A stretch of DNA of 64,000 nucleotides from Escallonia rubra (GCA_033065855.1 JAVXUO010001195.1:1-64000); one strand, 5' to 3'; shown: positions 1-11,309, counted from the first letter of the stretch. Notes: generated by a model from the sequence alone, not told the origin. Numbers and translations are program-made.

Positions 1-1760
1 GGAAAGTTTGTCAAGCAGAGAAGAGTCATTGAGCAGGCTATGTAATGCTGACGATGAAGATGTTTCGTTGAAGTGAATGCGTGAAAATGTTGCAGATCTT
101 TCCTCCGGTGTATGAAATTTCTCTCGCCTCCTTTATTGTTTCAATTCCTTTGATTGTCTTCTCTCTCGGATGTTACTAGATCTGATTCTTTCTTCTACTG
201 TTTTTTTTTTGTTTTTGGGTTTTATTTGATTAGTGTTCGACTAGATCGTCCAATTGCTGACATAAATGTATAAGAATTTGTATATGCCTGCATGTGTGGA
301 AGAAATGACGCATTGTACGATTTCATTTGACGGTGAGGACCTGTTGTCTATTTTGCAGGAAGATCTAAGCTATTCATCTTCTCTACAGAAAAATTGTATG
401 CCGCCTCAGATCCAACCATTCTTCACTATTTTCTGACCAAGACATTGTTACCTCCTTAAGTAGGTGGGTCTGATGAAGGCAATGGATAAAAAGGCACGAG
501 CAGAAAGTGGAGGAAGGGAAGAAGGGTCTCTGTGGAGTTGGCTGAAATTTACAAAACCCAACATTACAAGAAGACCACACATGTGTATAAAGAAGGGGGG
601 GGGATATTTTGGATATGAAAATTACAAATTTGCATAAAGTAGTGTGTCAGGGAATCTAGAAACGGAGTTGGAGCTGCCGTTAAAAGTGTGTAGTTGTGTG
701 TAATACGGGTACAAACCTCAGAGGAACGGCGTGTAATTTTTAAAGATAGGGGGCGGAGTGGCAAACCTCAAGGGAGTTTTGTGTAATTTACCCTATTAAA
801 AATTGAAGTACATTGCGAGTCCTTTTTCAAAATTTCTAGCTTAAGTTGAAATTTGTCTAAATTTATGCTTAATCTTAGTGTTATCTTCTTTAGTGTACTT
901 TAAACCTCTCTTGTTATCTTCTTTACAAATGGTCTATACTGTACTTTAAACCTCTCTTGATAGTATAATGTAAAGCTCTATTTTGTTTTTTTACCTAACA
1001 TGACCTTGTTGATCTTACTAGTACATAATAGGTATAACTCTGCATGTAATTTAGTATATACTTGGCACAAAATTTTTACTTATAGCACAAATTTATTATA
1101 ATATTACACTTATCTATCTGAAAAAACCAATATGTGTGAAGAGTGTGCGTGTCATTTTGAATTTCATTCGTAAAGGTGGAAGTTCAGACGACGTATACTA
1201 TGAAGTGAATGGTGTGAATTACACGTGAAAAAATAATAATGAACGAAGTAATCATAATAATGTTCACAAAACTTAACCATTTCACCCTATATATATAAAT
1301 ACTCGCTATATTTTTAATCTAAATACAAACTCCACAAAAGTTCATCAAGAATAGCACCCCAGATCACTTATCGAATAATAAGACGGGTATTGTCAAAATA
1401 AAATAAAAAGAAAAATATTACCAATTACATAAAATTTTGGCCAATTATTTTATCAAAGAACAAACAACACATAAAGTTGAAAAAAGAAGGCCTAGTCGAA
1501 CATGTTTATATTTAGACGCGGTCCTATATATGTAAGTTCAAGTTTATAGCTATATGCAAAAGTTAGTGTAGTACATTAGCGGGTGCACCTAAAAATGATA
1601 TAAAAAGGAACATGATAATACTTGGACTAGTGACATGTTCTCTACAGAGTAGAAGAAATTAAGGTGTTCTTTTTATCAATTTTAATATAAACAACTTTTA
1701 ATGTTAGGTTGTGATAGGTCTTCTTTTAATTAAGATGAGAGTAGACTAAGATCAAATTTA
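1..1760. other. AT-rich intergenic DNA, no gene seen
   Basis: I see no reading frame with family features, no splice-consistent exon and no clear element ends. The stretch is AT-rich with scattered T and A runs, typical of plant intergenic DNA. Short ORFs near 383-764 on the minus strand have no recognisable domain and are probably chance. Confidence 0.6.
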
Positions 1761-2830
1761 TATGGTGAGATTAAATCCATCCTTGTTTTGGTTAAATTGA
1801 TACTCCATCTGTCCTACAAAAATTGGTCATATTTTTTCTTCGTGAGTCGTCTCACAAAAATTACTCACTTTTCTAAATTAAAAAATATTATGTAAATACT
1901 TTTATATAGTTACCCTTTTTACACTTTTTTTTTTCCTCTCTCCACATTTAACTCTCACTAAACTCATTTTCTCTCTCCTAACCCATTTTCTTACCCTTCT
2001 TTATTCTATTTCTTTCTCCATATTTGACACTTCATTTACCCATTTTCTTTCTCCTAGTCCACTTTCTTTCTCCCCTCTCTCTAAATGATAGAATAAGAAA
2101 TGCACAATATATGACTTAAATCTTTTATATATGTGCCAAGTCAAATGGAGCAATTTTTGTGGGATGAAGAGAGTACTATTTTGTCAACAAAGACAAAATG
2201 TTAAAATTTACCAAAAGATACTCTAATTTAGCCTCCCCCTTATAAAAGTCAAAAACATTCTTTATGTTTATAAACCTTATAAATTCAAAAAGGGTACTTT
2301 TTATTATAAAAAAAATATTTAGCTATTTAACCCATTATAATCATTTTATATGGTGAGGTTAGATCACATCCGTTTTGGTTAAGTTCATACTTCTTTGTCA
2401 CTAAAAGATGCATTAGTGAACTTTTAACCTTTAGCAACAAAATGCTTAAATTTAGTAAAAAAATATTGTAGTTTAGCCTCACCCTTTTAAGTAAAAAAAA
2501 CTCTTAATATTTGTATACCTTATAAATTCAAAAAGCATATTTTTAAGGAAACATGATTAGCCTTTAACCCCTTTGGATCTTTTTACGCATTGGGCCAGAT
2601 CTACAATCATTTTTGTTGAAGTCATACTCTTTTGTCACTAAAACATGCACTAGTGATCTTTTAAGATGTTTAACGCCAATATGTAAAAATTTAGCCAAAA
2701 CAAATTCTAATTTAGCCTCATCTATTCAAAACTCATAGATACCCTTAACTTTTAGAAACGTTTTAAATCTAAAAAGGGTATTTGAAGAAAAGAAAATATT
2801 TGATCAGTTAACCCTTTGCATATAAACTTG
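1761..2830 (+). repeat. three degenerate tandem units of about 215-240 bp
   Basis: Three diverged head-to-tail units start near 1761, 2349 and 2590. Each carries the same order of words: a start like tatggtgagrttar, then ttttggttaa, ctttgtcac, aatttagcctc and ataaattcaaaaagg. The first unit is longer only because a MITE (1801-2175) sits inside it. Without the insert the first spacing is about 213 bp and the second about 241 bp. No coding sense is visible. Confidence 0.7.
1801..2175. mobile_element. Stowaway-like MITE with TA target duplication
   Basis: The terminal inverted repeats read TACTCCATCTGTCCTACAAA on the left and, in reverse complement, TACTCTCTTCATCCCACAAA on the right. This resembles the Stowaway start CTCCCTCCGTCCCA flanked by TA. 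The core is AT-rich with CT-rich runs and no ORF. Sister units of the surrounding tandem repeat show the uninterrupted site (ttcatacttctttgtca), which supports a real insertion at TA. Confidence 0.8.
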
Positions 2831-3909
2831 AAGTTTCTAAGAAGAAAAAAGAAAAGAAAAGAAAATCATTAATCATTTGACCGTTCGAGTCTTTATCAAT
2901 TGGGTTTCAAGAATGAAGCGTGCAAAAACTATAACTATATGAAGAACCTATTATCATGGTAATATTTGGAAAATAAAATATTTGAACAGATTTTTTTTCC
3001 TAGGCAGATTTCGGCGACGTTTGAATGCACCCGAAATCGAGATCAGCGTCGTCGTTCACTTGTCGCCGGGATACGCCGTAGCTGCCGGTGGCCATGGCTG
3101 CCGCCGCTCTTGGCTGTCGCGACTATTGTTCATCCTAAAACCGGTCACCTCGCCGTCGTCGGCATCCACCGTAACTCATTTTTTTTTTTTGCAGATTTGA
3201 TTTACCCATCTGCTGGCGGTAGTATGGGCTGGCCGGCGTCGCCTTTCGGTGTTCTCCGAGGCAGTCGCCGGTGTGCCTTCGCCCTTTGCCGCGATGCTCA
3301 AATTCTTCTGCCGCCGTCTTCTTTTCTCTTCTTTGCGCCACCTGCTGCCTTCTTTCTCTTCTGCTTTCATTTTCTTTTCAAGACCCTTTGTCTCCTTCTT
3401 TCTTGGTTTCTTCTGTTTTCTCTTCAGACTTCTTTTTCTTTCTTTTGTTGCCTCGTGTTCTTCTACTTTTGTTTCTTCTTTTTTTTTTGCTTTCAGAATA
3501 CTAGGACTTTTTGTTAATTGTTTATTCATTCTCATGTGATTTAAAGACATGTATGAATTAAAGTGAGAAGGGATCTATTGTATTAAGTGTTATAACTTAT
3601 TACTTGTTTTTTTCCTTTATACATGTTGATCTTTATTTATGTTGCTAGTTTAAGGAAGACTATAGTATTTTTTTTTATTATAATGGAGTTTATTACTTGT
3701 CTTTAATGTTTGATCTATGTGTTTGTTTAGTGATTGATGTAGAAATATTTCTTTAAAGTATTGTATTTCATCTATGACCAAATAAATTAAACTTTTCATT
3801 TATAAAAAATAAAGTATATCATATAAGTCAAATGCGAGTCATGTTAGTTTTTAGATAATAAAACGAGTTGAGGATCATTTTATAAAATAAAAGACAAAAA
3901 AAATAACGA
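2831..3909. other. intergenic stretch with a GC-rich then pyrimidine-rich block
   Basis: Positions 3010-3330 are unusually GC-rich for this area (many cgccg and gccgg words). Positions 3300-3500 are almost pure pyrimidine on the plus strand. Overlapping ORFs run in several frames, which is what low-complexity DNA gives; I recognise no domain. It may be a gene fragment captured inside an element that ends at 4095, but I found no matching left end. Confidence 0.35.
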
Positions 3910-4095
3910 TATTAGTTGTACTTGGGTTTGTTTGGGTTAAAACCGACCCATAGTATTTTTACTTGGGTCGGGTCAGGTTGGGCTTTTTTTTACAAAAAAC
4001 CCAAGTTGGGTTGGGTTGAGATGGGCTTTTAAAATGTTGGGTTTTCTCGGGTTGGGTTAAAACCCAACCCAACCCGTCTAAGTTGCACCCCTTAA
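3910..4095. mobile_element. right end of a hAT-like element (left end not found)
   Basis: The sequence is built from GGGTTGGG-type words and ends at 4095. Its reverse complement begins TAAGGGGTGCAACTTAGACG, a hAT-like terminus. Sequence shared with copy B of the segmental duplication resumes immediately to the right, so this end marks the left limit of copy A. No matching left terminus or transposase is visible in the window. Confidence 0.4.
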
Positions 4096-5215
4096 TATAA
4101 GCATCTTCAAAGCTTTCACTATCACTATCACTATCACTACCGGAAGAAGAACTTACCTGATCATTTGCCATGAAGCACACATTTTCTTGTTCATTCTTCT
4201 CATTGTCTCCATCACTTGATTCAAAGTCACTCTATTTTGAAGTATGTTCTGCATTCATTGCTCTTTCCTTCTCCTTGTTCTCTTTCTTAGAGAGTTGTCT
4301 TGTTTTAGTTCTTTCCCATACATCTCTTCTTTCCTTCTTCTCCTTTTTGTATATGGGACATTCCATCTTCATGTGTCCCGGCTTGTGACATTTGTAGCAA
4401 ATCTTCTCTTCATTGCTAGCATTTTGTTGTCTTCTCCCACCATTCCTTCTAAACCTTAAGAACTTCTTGAAGTTCTTTGCAATAATATCAACATCATCTT
4501 CGTCAAATTCTACTTCATCATCACTTGACTCATTGTTTGAAGATGAAGCTTTAAGAGCAATTGATGTAGGCTTCTTTTTTACGTCCTATTGATTAAAAGA
4601 TTTGAGTTGCATTTCATACGTCATTAGTGAACACATCAATTCATCAAGAGGAAGATGTTAAGATTCTTCGATTCTTGGATGGCGGTGATCTTTGCATCCC
4701 AAGCTCTTGGTAAAGACCTAATCACATTCCTACGAGATCACAATTAGTGAATTATTTGCCCAATTGCTTCAAAGGATTCACAAAGTTAGTAAAACGAGTA
4801 TTCATGTCCGTAACTGAATCATTTTAAAGCATTTGGAATAACTCATAATCTCTAAACAATAAGTTCATTTTGGAATCTCTTAGAAGTGAAGTTCCTTCAT
4901 GCATAACTTGTAGACTATCCCAAATACTCTTAGCGGAATTACACATAATGACTCTGTTGAGCCCATTAGTGTCTAAAGCACAAATAAGACAATTTTTCGC
5001 TCTAGCATTCATACAAACCATTTTCTTATCATGATCACTATACTCCGATTTGAATTTAGGCTCCTTAACTTTGTCAACCACCTTCGTCGGAACGAATGGA
5101 CCATTCTCTACAATATCCCACATCTCATAGTCTTGAGACTCTAAGTAGATTTTTATCTTAATTTTCCACACACTATAATTGGTCCCATTAAACAATGGAG
5201 GCCTAGTGGTAGAAC

Positions 5216-6196
5216 TAGACCTGGCAAACGGGTCTACCCGAGCGGGTACGGGTAATACCCGGCCGTATCCGGGTACCGGGTCGGGTAATTTATACCCGGG
5301 TTTTCCGGGTACGAATATATGAGATCCGTACCCTACCCTGGCGGGTAGGGTATTACCCGCGGGTCTTGACAATTATTTATTTATTATTTTTTTTAATTCA
5401 AAACAGATTTTCCTCATCCAGGCCAACCTTCCAAGTTCCAGCAGGTGGAGTTCAGTCAAGCCACGACCAACCAATCCAGGCCAATCAAATCCCAAGACAT
5501 GCGATTATAACTTGAACTTATAAGTTATAACTAATGGAGGTCAGTCAAGCCACCCAAACAATCCCAGCCGAAATTCCCTTGAAACTTGAAAGGTTGAAGA
5601 TCTGAGGGCTCTGTCGCCGGAGTGCTCTGTCGCCGGAGGGCTCCGTCGCAGACTCGCAGGAGTGCTATGTCGCCGGAGGGCTCCGTCGCAGGAGTGCTAT
5701 GTCGCCGGAGGGCTCGTCGCAGGAGTGCTATGTCGCCGGAGGGCTCCGTCGCAGACTCGCAGCAGTGCTATGTCGCCGGAGGGCTCCGTCGCAGGAGTGC
5801 TATGTCGCCGGAGGGCTCGTCGCAGGAGTGCTATGTCGCCGGAGGGCTCCATCGCCGGAGGGCTCCATCGCCGGAGGGATCCGTCGCCGGCAGATTGTTG
5901 CCGTCTTGGCTTGCGACGGCGTGAGAAGTGAGAAGTGGGTCTCTCGTCTACGTGAGTGTGAGAGAAATGACTAATGAGAAACGAATGTGGAGAAATTAGG
6001 GCACATTCCAATTTATAGTTCAAAAAACCGGGTAAATTCGGGTTACCCGAAATCCGAACCGAACCGACCCGAATTTTACGGGTCGGTTCGGGTCCGGGTC
6101 TAATTTCGACGGGTAGTAAAAATGGCTACCCGTACCCGGGATTTTGGGCCGGGTACGGGTCGGGTAACGGGTACGGTTCCCTTTTTGCCAGGTCTA
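5216..6196. mobile_element. 981-bp non-autonomous hAT-like element
   Basis: The ends are perfect inverted repeats, TAGACCTGGCAAA at 5216 and TTTGCCAGGTCTA ending at 6196. They are flanked by the 8-bp duplication GGTAGAAC (5208-5215 and 6197-6204), as expected for hAT transposition. Copy B of the duplication has the empty site (gtggtagaactaccctc near 23872), so the insertion followed the duplication or was absent from the B parent. Subterminal DNA is dense in GGGTACGGGT-type words. The centre is a GC-rich minisatellite. There is no transposase. Confidence 0.95.
5604..5895 (+). repeat. GC-rich minisatellite inside the hAT-like element
   Basis: About nine imperfect copies of a short unit with the core tgtcgccggagggctc, alternating with cgtcgcaggagtgc, give unit lengths of roughly 16-45 bp. 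ORFs in all frames across this stretch are by-products of the repeat and I do not treat them as genes. Confidence 0.85.
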
Positions 6197-6276
6197 GGTA
6201 GAACTACCCTCCATTTCCCCAACGTAAGCCATGATCGATTAACTCTTTTGGCGTTAACCAAAAAATAATAGCCGAG

Positions 6277-6288
6277 GCTCTGATACCA
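6277..6288 (-). promoter_or_regulatory. primer binding site of the copy A retroelement
   Basis: On the minus strand this reads TGGTATCAGAGC, the standard complement of the 3' end of initiator methionine tRNA used by copia-type elements. It lies two bases inside the LTR edge and about 45 bases before the gag start at 6232. Confidence 0.9.
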
Positions 6289-6290
6289 CT

Positions 6291-7632
6291 TGAAACCAAT
6301 AAAACAAACCTAGAGGGGGGTGAATAGGGTTTTTGAAAATTAAAGGGAAAATTAAACTAGCACCCTCACGAATCTCAATCAAACAAATTAATACTTCAAT
6401 GAAAATACTAATTTAACAATCTCAAACAATTATAGAGTAATAAGTAAAGAGATTGAGTTAGAGATACTTGACAAGGAGATTTAAATGGTTCGGCTTGAAC
6501 TACCATCAAGCCTACATCCACCTATTCAAGAAGTCCCTTGCAAGAGCACTAGAATCCACTAGCAACAATCTTCTTCCGGTCAAGATCAAAACCCTTACAA
6601 CACTCGGTGATATCCCCACACCAAGCACAAGCCTTGAATCCACAAAGCTCTCCAAGGCTTGACAAACCCAAGCCTTGATCACAATCCTTTTACAAAGATC
6701 AATTGTGTACAAAGAAACACTTTTGAAAGGAAATGAGTACAAATGAAGCTCTAGTACAATAGAGAGATGAGAGAATTGATGACTTGAAGAATGCTCACTC
6801 TTAATCAAAGAACTTCTCACAAAGATGCTCTCTTTAATGATGTAAAATCATGAAGATGAAGAGAGAAAAGTTTAATCTATGAGCCTTGATATTTCTCTAA
6901 TGAATGGAAGCTTAGAATGTGGTTTTCATGGTATATAATGAAGCCCCAAATCATTTATATAGAGAAGATATCAAATATAACCGTTATGGAAAGATTTGAC
7001 ATGATTTTGGGCAAAACTAGTCGTTATTTCTCTCCCAACGGTCAATAGATCGAGTCGACTGCATTGAGAATGGAGGCGACTGCATTCCCTTGCTACCATT
7101 TCTCGACTGTCTCGCGAAACCTCCTTTCTTATTTTGGACATAACTTTCTTTAGAAAAATTGGATTAATGTGCCGTTTTTTGCGTTGGAAAGCTAATGAAA
7201 AGATTAGCTCCAAAAAATTCCTGAGTGAGCTCCCCAAAGTTCACTCATTTTCAAGAAGCACACTTGTGTGAAAGGTTGTGAACTCACATGCAATGCACAA
7301 GGTGTCCTAAGGTATTTTTAGGTCATAGTCATCAATTCAAGCATCAAACCAAGACTAGTTACATAATAGTAAAGATCAATCAATAATAACTTAGCATATG
7401 CATTCTTTCTTACTCTTTGACATTGGACTTGGTGAAACTTCCATAGCATGTCACCATAGCTTTAAGCTTCTTTGTCTTTAATCTATCTATCCAAATTCTC
7501 AAATGTGTCTTCATGAGTGTGTATGTATATACCTACTAAGAATACACTCAAAGCACACATTAGAACATAATCAATGTGTAGTTATTATCAAAATAAGATG
7601 TAAGCCTATGTTATCCAACCATAGGGTTAACA
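6291..7632 (-). mobile_element. 5' LTR of copia-type element, copy A (1342 bp)
   Basis: Read on the minus strand the LTR starts TGTTAACCCTATGG at 7632 and ends ...TTGGTTTCA at 6291, next to the PBS. The same LTR occurs in copy B at 23967-25326 and as a truncated 3' LTR at 20904-21090. The right flank begins gtaac in both A and B, so both descend from one insertion event that was later duplicated. Confidence 0.88.
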
Positions 7633-8239
7633 GTAACATTCTCCAAGCAAAATATCATTCTTCCAAACGAAAGCTTGATTTAGCTTAGTGCAACATGGTT
7701 GACTTAGAGAAGCCTTTAATACCGTGACATGTAGTATTCCGAAATTAAAAAAAAAATTGAACACTGCTGAGAGGTGTTTGATACGTGTCCGGAGGTGTCG
7801 ATGCTTCTTAGCTTGTGCTTGTATCAACTATTTCTCACACTAGAAGTACTAATACCTCATAAAAATGATAATACATCTCTAGCGGAGGCAACACGAAATA
7901 TTTTGACCATAATCACGGAATTCCAGAACTGTGAGAGAGGGTTAGAGCGTCCACTGCCTTTTTTACCACTGAAAATCACATGGTCGCTAGGTACATATAC
8001 CTTTAGATACAATTCTAAATCTCTACACTAATACCCATCAAATTTACCGTCTACGAGTGCCCTAAACTAAAATTTCATCTATATTCCAGCTAGTTCCTTT
8101 ATAGGTGACTTACCATATCGAAACCACAAACAATTTCAAAATCAATACAATTCCACAGTCAATTCAAAAACTTTCGATGAAAAAGCAAAACAAAAGCGTT
8201 TAAATTAGGTTAGGGTTTCAATCGTCCAGAACAGGACAA

Positions 8240-8241
<2 letters not shown>

Positions 8242-8296
<55 letters not shown>

Positions 8297-8316
8297 GGTG
8301 TGTGTGTGTGTGTGTA
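8242..8316. repeat. self-complementary (CA)n(TA)n(GT)n microsatellite
   Basis: About 15 CA units, 11 TA units and 9 GT units follow one another, so the whole tract can fold back on itself. Copy B has a shorter version at 25954-26001. Confidence 0.97.
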
Positions 8317-8368
8317 AAGAGAGAGAAGTAAAGCATAATAGGGGGAAACGATGCGAGAGAGAAAGAAC

Positions 8369-8420
8369 CTGAGACGACGTCGTAAAAGGTCGCCGGCCAA
8401 TCTTTTTCTTTGTTCGCCAT
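8369..8420 (-). other. possible orphan first exon (MANKEKDWPATFYDVVS)
   Basis: An ATG at 8420 opens 17 codons that end at a good splice donor (CAG|GTTCTTTC). GC content is higher than in the surroundings. I found no downstream exon. In copy B (26055-26106) the start codon is changed to CTG and three residues differ. It may be the stranded start of a gene broken by duplication or transposon insertion. I do not recognise the peptide. Confidence 0.25.
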
Positions 8421-10055
8421 TGTCGACAATGATGAAAGCATGTGTGTGTGTGTTTTCCTCGTTAAGGCAGTTGTAAAGATGGGCAAATTATATAAAGGCC
8501 CACTGGTCTATATCTCAATTTACTTATTTAATGTCGTTGATAGTTTTTTTGGCTACTGGAATTCCACCGGGCATCCAAATTTAGGAATCTTTTGTATAGC
8601 AACTTTTATATCCGAGAGTGACTAAATATTTTGGTGAGTTTGATAGGATGAGAATGTGGTAGGCATTTGCAAATGGTGAGAATATAAGATCTTTTTATCT
8701 TTTTATATTATGATGGCCTACGCAAAATTATTGAGTCTAGAATAAACAAGATATGGACGGATAAGTCAGATTATCATATCCTGCCAAAAACTAGAGTAAG
8801 TATAAATCTTGTCCCGAATTTGGCTTCGTAACAGATAGAATTATCTTGCGGTCCTCACCAGTGGCAGTAACCATCATCCTAAACCCAACACTAACATCAT
8901 TAACACACCACCTCATCAGCACGCTTACCACCACCATTGTTAAAAATCATCATCCAAACGAGCAACTGCCTATCAAACCCACAATCTACGCCACCAACAC
9001 ACCAGTTGAGACAATCGGTATCAACCAGCATGCAACCACCCCATCACCAATTGTAAAAACAAAACCGCTATCATTGCCTATTGAAATAAAGCTCATAGAT
9101 TCCATAATTTAAACAACACCACCGCCACCAACCTCCGTCACCCACAACCAATTGCCATAGCAACGTATCGACCACCACCAACCTCCATAATCCACCATCA
9201 TCCCCCAATGCCAACCACCATCATTCATCTCAACTGCAAATCTCCCTGTAAATCAAAACCCTGAACACTAACACAGTCCGTTGTACGAGGGTCGCTTCGC
9301 TTTGGTTCACCTTCGGAAATTGTTAGGGATTCTTGTATATAGCTACTACTATCGACGAAGATAAAATCTCTGTCTCCTGCTGAAAAAGAAGAAATCCACA
9401 AGTATGAGGCGAAGGCAAAGACTTCCTTGAAAGAAGCCCGAGCCGGAATTATCATTAAGCAATCAAAAAGTAACGAGACTACGACACAAGGGGCAGCAAT
9501 CGAGCCAAAGCAGCATGCACCACGACGACAATGATGATGCTGCTGTTGGAATAGTTAGTGACAAGCAAGTGTGGGTTTGTTGTCCCACAAAATTTGGTTT
9601 GACCTTGATTTGAGCTTGAAATATAACAATATTTAATGGTCAAAAGATGGGCACTTGGGCACTTGGGTCATGGTTGATATTAATTAATTTTAATTTGTTT
9701 TATTTAGCAGTTAATTACAGTTAGTGCCCAAACAGTTGTGTTCCTTATGCCAAGGGTTGTGTCCATTCAGATATTATTTAATATCGGTATATCCTTCAAT
9801 TTTCAAGATAAAAAAACTCATTATTCAATAACGTGTTCTTGGGGAAATTCTGAATTGTTGATCAAAATTTTGTTTGGGGTTAATTTTACGCTACACCCCG
9901 TACTTAGGGGTCAGTTGCACCCAGCACCTTATGGTTCTAATTTTGGCACCCCGCACCAAAATTTTGAAAAATCTTAGCACCCAGAACCAGATGACGGTCA
10001 AGAGGCACTTTGACCACACGTCTGTTAGTTTTTCAGGGGCAAAATAGTCTTATTG

Positions 10056-10455
10056 CCCCTTATCATGCAGCTTCCACACCTCCGCCGAGCTCCCTTCTCG
10101 AGCCAACACGCATCCTGACGTGCTCAAATCAACGATCGGCGCCGTCCCCCGCGTCTTGCTCTCCTCTTCCTCGTCCTCACACAGCACATCAATAAGTTCA
10201 ATCTGACTCGTCGCGAGCGACTCGAGCCACCGCCTCCACTCCTTCCGGTTTGTATACGGCCTTGGATCCGACAGCACGGTGGACACGAACCGGAAAGTGA
10301 TCTCCAACGCTTGTAAAGCCGGTTTCAGAACCGACTCGTTTTTCCAATCCGGAAACTCCTTGGCGTCCCAGATCTTCTTCAGCTCCGGCAGACGCAGGTA
10401 GTGCTCGTAGGCCGAGCAAGCCGGTATGCTCAGCTTGTTCGATGGCCTCGGCGCT
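10056..10455 (-). pseudogene. captured fragment of an HSPRO (Hs1pro-1-like) gene
   Basis: The minus strand encodes SAYEHYLRLPELKKIW, then VLKPALQALEITFRFVS, VLSDPRPY and LESLATSQIELI, with a downstream block TRGTAPIVDLS and SSAEVWKLH. From memory this is the N-terminal part of the plant HSPRO family (nematode resistance protein-like, related to sugar beet Hs1pro-1), whose members have roughly 450-500 residues. Only about 125 residues are present, so it cannot make the full protein. The frame is open over the whole fragment. It lies inside Pack-MULE ends, so it was probably copied from a host gene elsewhere. Any expression would depend on element or flanking promoters. Confidence 0.8.
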
Positions 10456-10693
10456 AGATCCGCGACGCGAACCGGCGGCAGCACCGGTATGCTCAGCTTG
10501 TTCGATGGCCGGCGCCAGATCCGCGACGCGAACCGGCGGCAGCACCGGTATGCTCAGCTTGTTCGATGGCCGGCACCAGATCCACGATGCGAACCGGCGG
10601 CAGCACCGGTATGCTCAGCTTGTTAGATGGTCGGCGCCAGATCCGCGACGTGAACCGGCGGCAACACCGGTATGCTCAGCTTGTTCGATGGCC
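10423..10693 (+). repeat. 61-bp tandem repeat, about 4.5 copies, inside the Pack-MULE
   Basis: Copies of ggtatgctcagcttgttcga begin at 10423, 10486, 10547, 10608 and 10669. The first unit overlaps the upstream end of the HSPRO-like coding fragment, so the array seems to have grown from captured coding DNA. Since 61 is not a multiple of 3, the reading frame rotates from unit to unit, which explains the many overlapping ORFs here. Confidence 0.92.
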
Positions 10694-11309
10694 TCGACGA
10701 TTTGGTTCGTATATCGGGAGACACCATGTTTGCTTTGCAGTTGAGCCCGGCCATACTTTGAGCTTGCTTGCAAGTTTGTTGGGAAGATGGCAGAGATGAG
10801 CAATTTCTAATTAGTCACGAGTAAAGGGCTTTTTGCGTTTATTTTGGTTCAAATTGCAGGAAACAGAGGAAAACTCAAGAAAGTGGCCCAAAGGGTCCGT
10901 AAGTCTCCCGCGAAGATCCCGAGAAAACGGCCGTACTCCGGCGAACTCCCCAGAACGACAGAGAGGGGCGCCCGGTCTCCGGTCAGAAGGTCGGCTCCAT
11001 CGCCGGTCCCGGCGAGGACAGTGACGGGTCAGCGGTGGAATGGGGGGCCGGCTAATGGCATCCGGCGGGATCCCAGGGAAAGATGAATCCAGGGTGCTGG
11101 GTAAAATTTTGGCCATGTGTCACTAACTGGGATGACATGTAAGCTTTAGGGGCAATAATCCCATTTTGCTCCTAAAAAACTAACAGCCGTCTAGTCAACA
11201 GGCAGTTCGACCATCATTTGGTGTTGGGTGCCAATTTTAAAACCCTAGGGTGCTGGGTGCAACTGACCCCTAAGTACAGGGTGCTGGGTAAAATTAACCC
11301 TTTCGTTTG

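Larger units (their letters stand above)
4096..6232 (-). pseudogene. Ty1/copia-type gag, copy A, broken and split by a hAT insertion
   Basis: The reading begins at 6232 (MAYVGE...) just inside a PBS, is split at 5215/6197 by a hAT-like element, and continues leftward. It shows the copia gag signature LFNGTNYSVWKIKIKIYLE, then MNARAKNCLICAL and a zinc-knuckle region near 4380-4420. In-frame stops occur, for example after LFRDYELFQML near 4824 and at LGK*FTN. The 3' part beyond 4096 is missing. In an intact element the protein packages retroelement RNA; this copy cannot make it. No pol sequence follows. Confidence 0.8.
7633..9876. other. non-coding flank of copy A
   Basis: Nothing here codes convincingly apart from a possible orphan first exon (8369-8420). 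It holds a (CA)(TA)(GT) microsatellite at 8242-8316 and a CCA/ACC-rich block at about 8860-9220. ORFs near 7503-7827 and 9225-9455 are short, not maintained in the same frame in copy B, and carry no motif I know. Confidence 0.6.
9877..11300. mobile_element. Pack-MULE, 1424 bp, with 9-bp target duplication
   Basis: The left end GGGTTAATTTTACGCTACAC and the reverse complement of the right end, GGGTTAATTTTACCCAGCAC, start long inverted repeats of about 80 bp or more that include acttaggggtcagttgcacc. Target duplications are TTTTGTTTG (9868-9876) and TTTCGTTTG (11301-11309), one mismatch in nine. Copy B shows the empty site near 27680. Nine-base duplications with long inverted repeats indicate a Mutator-like element. 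There is no transposase. The cargo is an HSPRO-like gene fragment, a 61-bp tandem repeat and a second GC-rich block (10830-11090) that I cannot identify. Confidence 0.93.

Noticed and set aside
2966-3550. ORFs of 68-183 codons on both strands
   Set aside because: GC-rich and pyrimidine-rich low-complexity DNA opens several frames; the products are Phe/Leu or Lys/Glu runs without a known family.
5622-6023. Four overlapping ORFs on both strands
   Set aside because: They are by-products of the GC-rich minisatellite in the hAT-like element, with rotating frames and no domain.
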